Source: JACJWR01 sp964474045 (lineage in GTDB: Bacteria; Actinomycetota; Actinomycetes; S36-B12; UBA10799). From it: 64,000 bases of DNA. Both the position numbers and the translations under genes were made by a program. The stretch lies in assembly GCA_964474045.1 (NCBI GenBank), contig CAYYRC010000007.1, forward strand, positions 1 to 64,000, written 5' to 3'. Every line of letters starts with the position of its first letter. Within the stretch, counting starts at the first letter, position 1. The notes beneath the pieces are model-generated. The model had not been told where the DNA came from and ran no database searches. It saw only the letters and a list, made by a program, of their open reading frames with translations. This document shows positions 62,888 through 64,000 of the stretch, one piece after another.

Positions 62888-64000
62888 CTAGTCGGCCTCG
62901 ACTCCTGTCGGCGCCCCCACAGCATCCGCGAAGCCGTTCAGCCACTCGATCAGCGCGATCCCGGTGAGCGGGCGCCCACCCAGGCGAGCCGTCTTAGGCG
63001 CCGGCAGCGCAACGGTCCGGGTCGCCGGCTTGAGCATGCTGCCGGGGTACAGCCGGCCCAGGCGCAACTGCAGTGAGTCCGGGAGCGCGAGTCCCTCCAC
63101 CCGGATGCGGTTGCCCGTCATCACCACCTCGGCAACCCCGACCGCGGCCAGCCGCTGGCGCAGCCGAGCGGTCTGGGCCAGCGCGACGACCTGCTCCGGC
63201 ATGCGGCCGTAGCGGTCCACCAACTCGGCTTCGACCTCGTCCACTCCCGTGGCGTCGCCGGCCTCCGCCAGTCGACGGTAGGCCTCCAGGCGCAGCCGCT
63301 CGTCGGGGACGTAGCTGTGCGGGATATGTGCGTCCAGCGGCAGCTCGATGCGGGTGACCGGGGTGTCCGGCACATCCTCGCCGGCGCCCCCGGCTTTGGC
63401 CTCGGCCAAAGCCTCACCCACCATGCGGACGTAGAGGTCGAAGCCCACATCGGCGATATGGCCTGACTGCTCGCCGCCCAGCAGATTCCCGGCCCCGCGG
63501 ATCTCCAGGTCCTTCATGGCCACCGCCATGCCGGCGCCGAGCTCGGAGTGCTGGGCGATCGTCGTCAGCCGCTCGTGGGCGGTGTCGGACAGCTGCCGGT
63601 CGCCGTCATAGAAGAAGTAGGCGTAGCCGCGCTCGCGGCCGCGACCCACGCGGCCGCGGATCTGGTGCAGCTGGCTCAGCCCGAAGCGCTCGGCGCCATC
63701 CACGATGAGCGTGTTGGCGTTGGGGATGTCCAGGCCCGACTCCACGATCGTGGTGCTTACGAGAACGTCCGAGCGCCGCTCCCAGAAGTCCACCATGACC
63801 TGCTCCAGCTGTGCCTCGTGCATCTGGCCATGGGCCACGGCGATGCGCGCCTCGGGCACCAGGTCGGCGATCCGGGTAGCCGCCTTGTTGATCGACGCCA
63901 CCCGGTTGTGCAAGAAGAACACCTGGCCGTCGCGGGACAGCTCGCGGCGGATGGCGGCGGCGACCTGCCGGTCGTTGTAGGGGCCGACGAAGGTGAGCAC
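62888..64000 (-). CDS. mfd: Transcription-repair coupling factor Mfd, C-terminal part (5' end outside window)
   Basis: 370 residues of the C-terminal end. Helicase domain 2 motifs VSTTIVESGLDIPNANTLIV and QIRGRVGRGRERGYAYFFY, then the GAGNLLGGEQSGHI region and the TRCF domain (about 230-340). It removes RNA polymerase stalled at lesions and recruits UvrA. Its place before mazG and eno is standard for actinobacteria. Confidence 0.96.
   Translation of the reverse strand: MLTFVGPYNDRQVAAAIRRELSRDGQVFFLHNRVASINKAATRIADLVPEARIAVAHGQMHEAQLEQVMVDFWERRSDVLVSTTIVESGLDIPNANTLIVDGAERFGLSQLHQIRGRVGRGRERGYAYFFYDGDRQLSDTAHERLTTIAQHSELGAGMAVAMKDLEIRGAGNLLGGEQSGHIADVGFDLYVRMVGEALAEAKAGGAGEDVPDTPVTRIELPLDAHIPHSYVPDERLRLEAYRRLAEAGDATGVDEVEAELVDRYGRMPEQVVALAQTARLRQRLAAVGVAEVVMTGNRIRVEGLALPDSLQLRLGRLYPGSMLKPATRTVALPAPKTARLGGRPLTGIALIEWLNGFADAVGAPTGVEAD

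Overview
The window is about 64 kb of very GC-rich, gene-dense DNA from an actinomycete (class Actinomycetes; I do not commit to a genus). Support comes from mshB (mycothiol is made only by actinomycetes), a 55-residue DUF3117 protein, the actinobacterial-type DapD, an FHA protein and a Ser/Thr kinase, and gene orders that resemble Mycobacterium and Streptomyces: helicase/ParA; MgtE-N/DUF1003/mrp/tatB/htrA/O-methyltransferase; DUF3117/folP2/LOG/dapE/dapD; fdxC/dapC/mshB; and ppx/DUF501/ftsB/eno/mazG/mfd. A run of 100 N at 8039-8138 shows that this is a scaffolded draft or a metagenome bin. I see no CRISPR array, insertion sequence or prophage.

Layout. 1-4.7 kb: tail of an RNA helicase, a Zn-ribbon protein with a ParA ATPase, an alpha/beta hydrolase, an anti-sigma-type ATPase, a beta-lactamase-like hydrolase and a stress protein. 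4.8-8.9 kb: part of an ethylmalonyl-CoA (acetate assimilation) locus, with an acyl-CoA dehydrogenase, a small-molecule kinase and a malyl-CoA-type lyase cut by the N gap, then an EamA exporter. 8.9-14.8 kb: the envelope/housekeeping cluster (MgtE-N/CBS, DUF1003, Mrp, TatB, HtrA, O-methyltransferase), without the sigE-rseA pair expected there. 14.8-21.2 kb: pepA, DUF3117, SRPBCC, DivIVA-like protein, folP2, LOG, and divergent dapE/dapD. 21.3-24.2 kb: a membrane protein with eutB-eutC. 24.2-30.5 kb: gltA, dapC-fdxC, flavin reductase, FtsH-like protease, mshB. 30.6-36.2 kb: a 40-residue membrane protein, an S9 peptidase, a PPi-type phosphofructokinase and an acyltransferase. 36.2-40 kb: a two-subunit ABC exporter. 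40-45.2 kb: a LacI repressor divergent from a complete frcBCAK-type fructose uptake and phosphorylation operon. 45.2-53.5 kb: VOC, GNAT, DUF554, a hydrolase and a 1575-residue secreted esterase-like protein. 53.8-57 kb: an FHA-LuxR regulator facing a Ser/Thr kinase, then a Bax-inhibitor-like protein. 57-64 kb: tRNA-Leu, def, an ACT protein, ppx, DUF501, ftsB, eno, mazG, a SurA-like lipoprotein and mfd (cut by the window end).

Functional picture. The window holds parts of the succinylase lysine/meso-DAP route (dapC, dapD, dapE), central carbon metabolism (gltA, eno, PPi-PFK, fructose import), redox (mycothiol, a 7Fe ferredoxin), ethanolamine catabolism, and envelope quality control. The DNA is tightly packed. 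Many genes overlap by 4 bp within operons, seven convergent pairs overlap at their 3' ends, and at least 17 genes have a TANNNT-like -10 hexamer 6-8 nt before the start codon, the signature of leaderless mRNA. In three divergent pairs only 18-21 bp separate the start codons and the two -10 elements overlap each other, so each gene's start region must contain the other gene's promoter.
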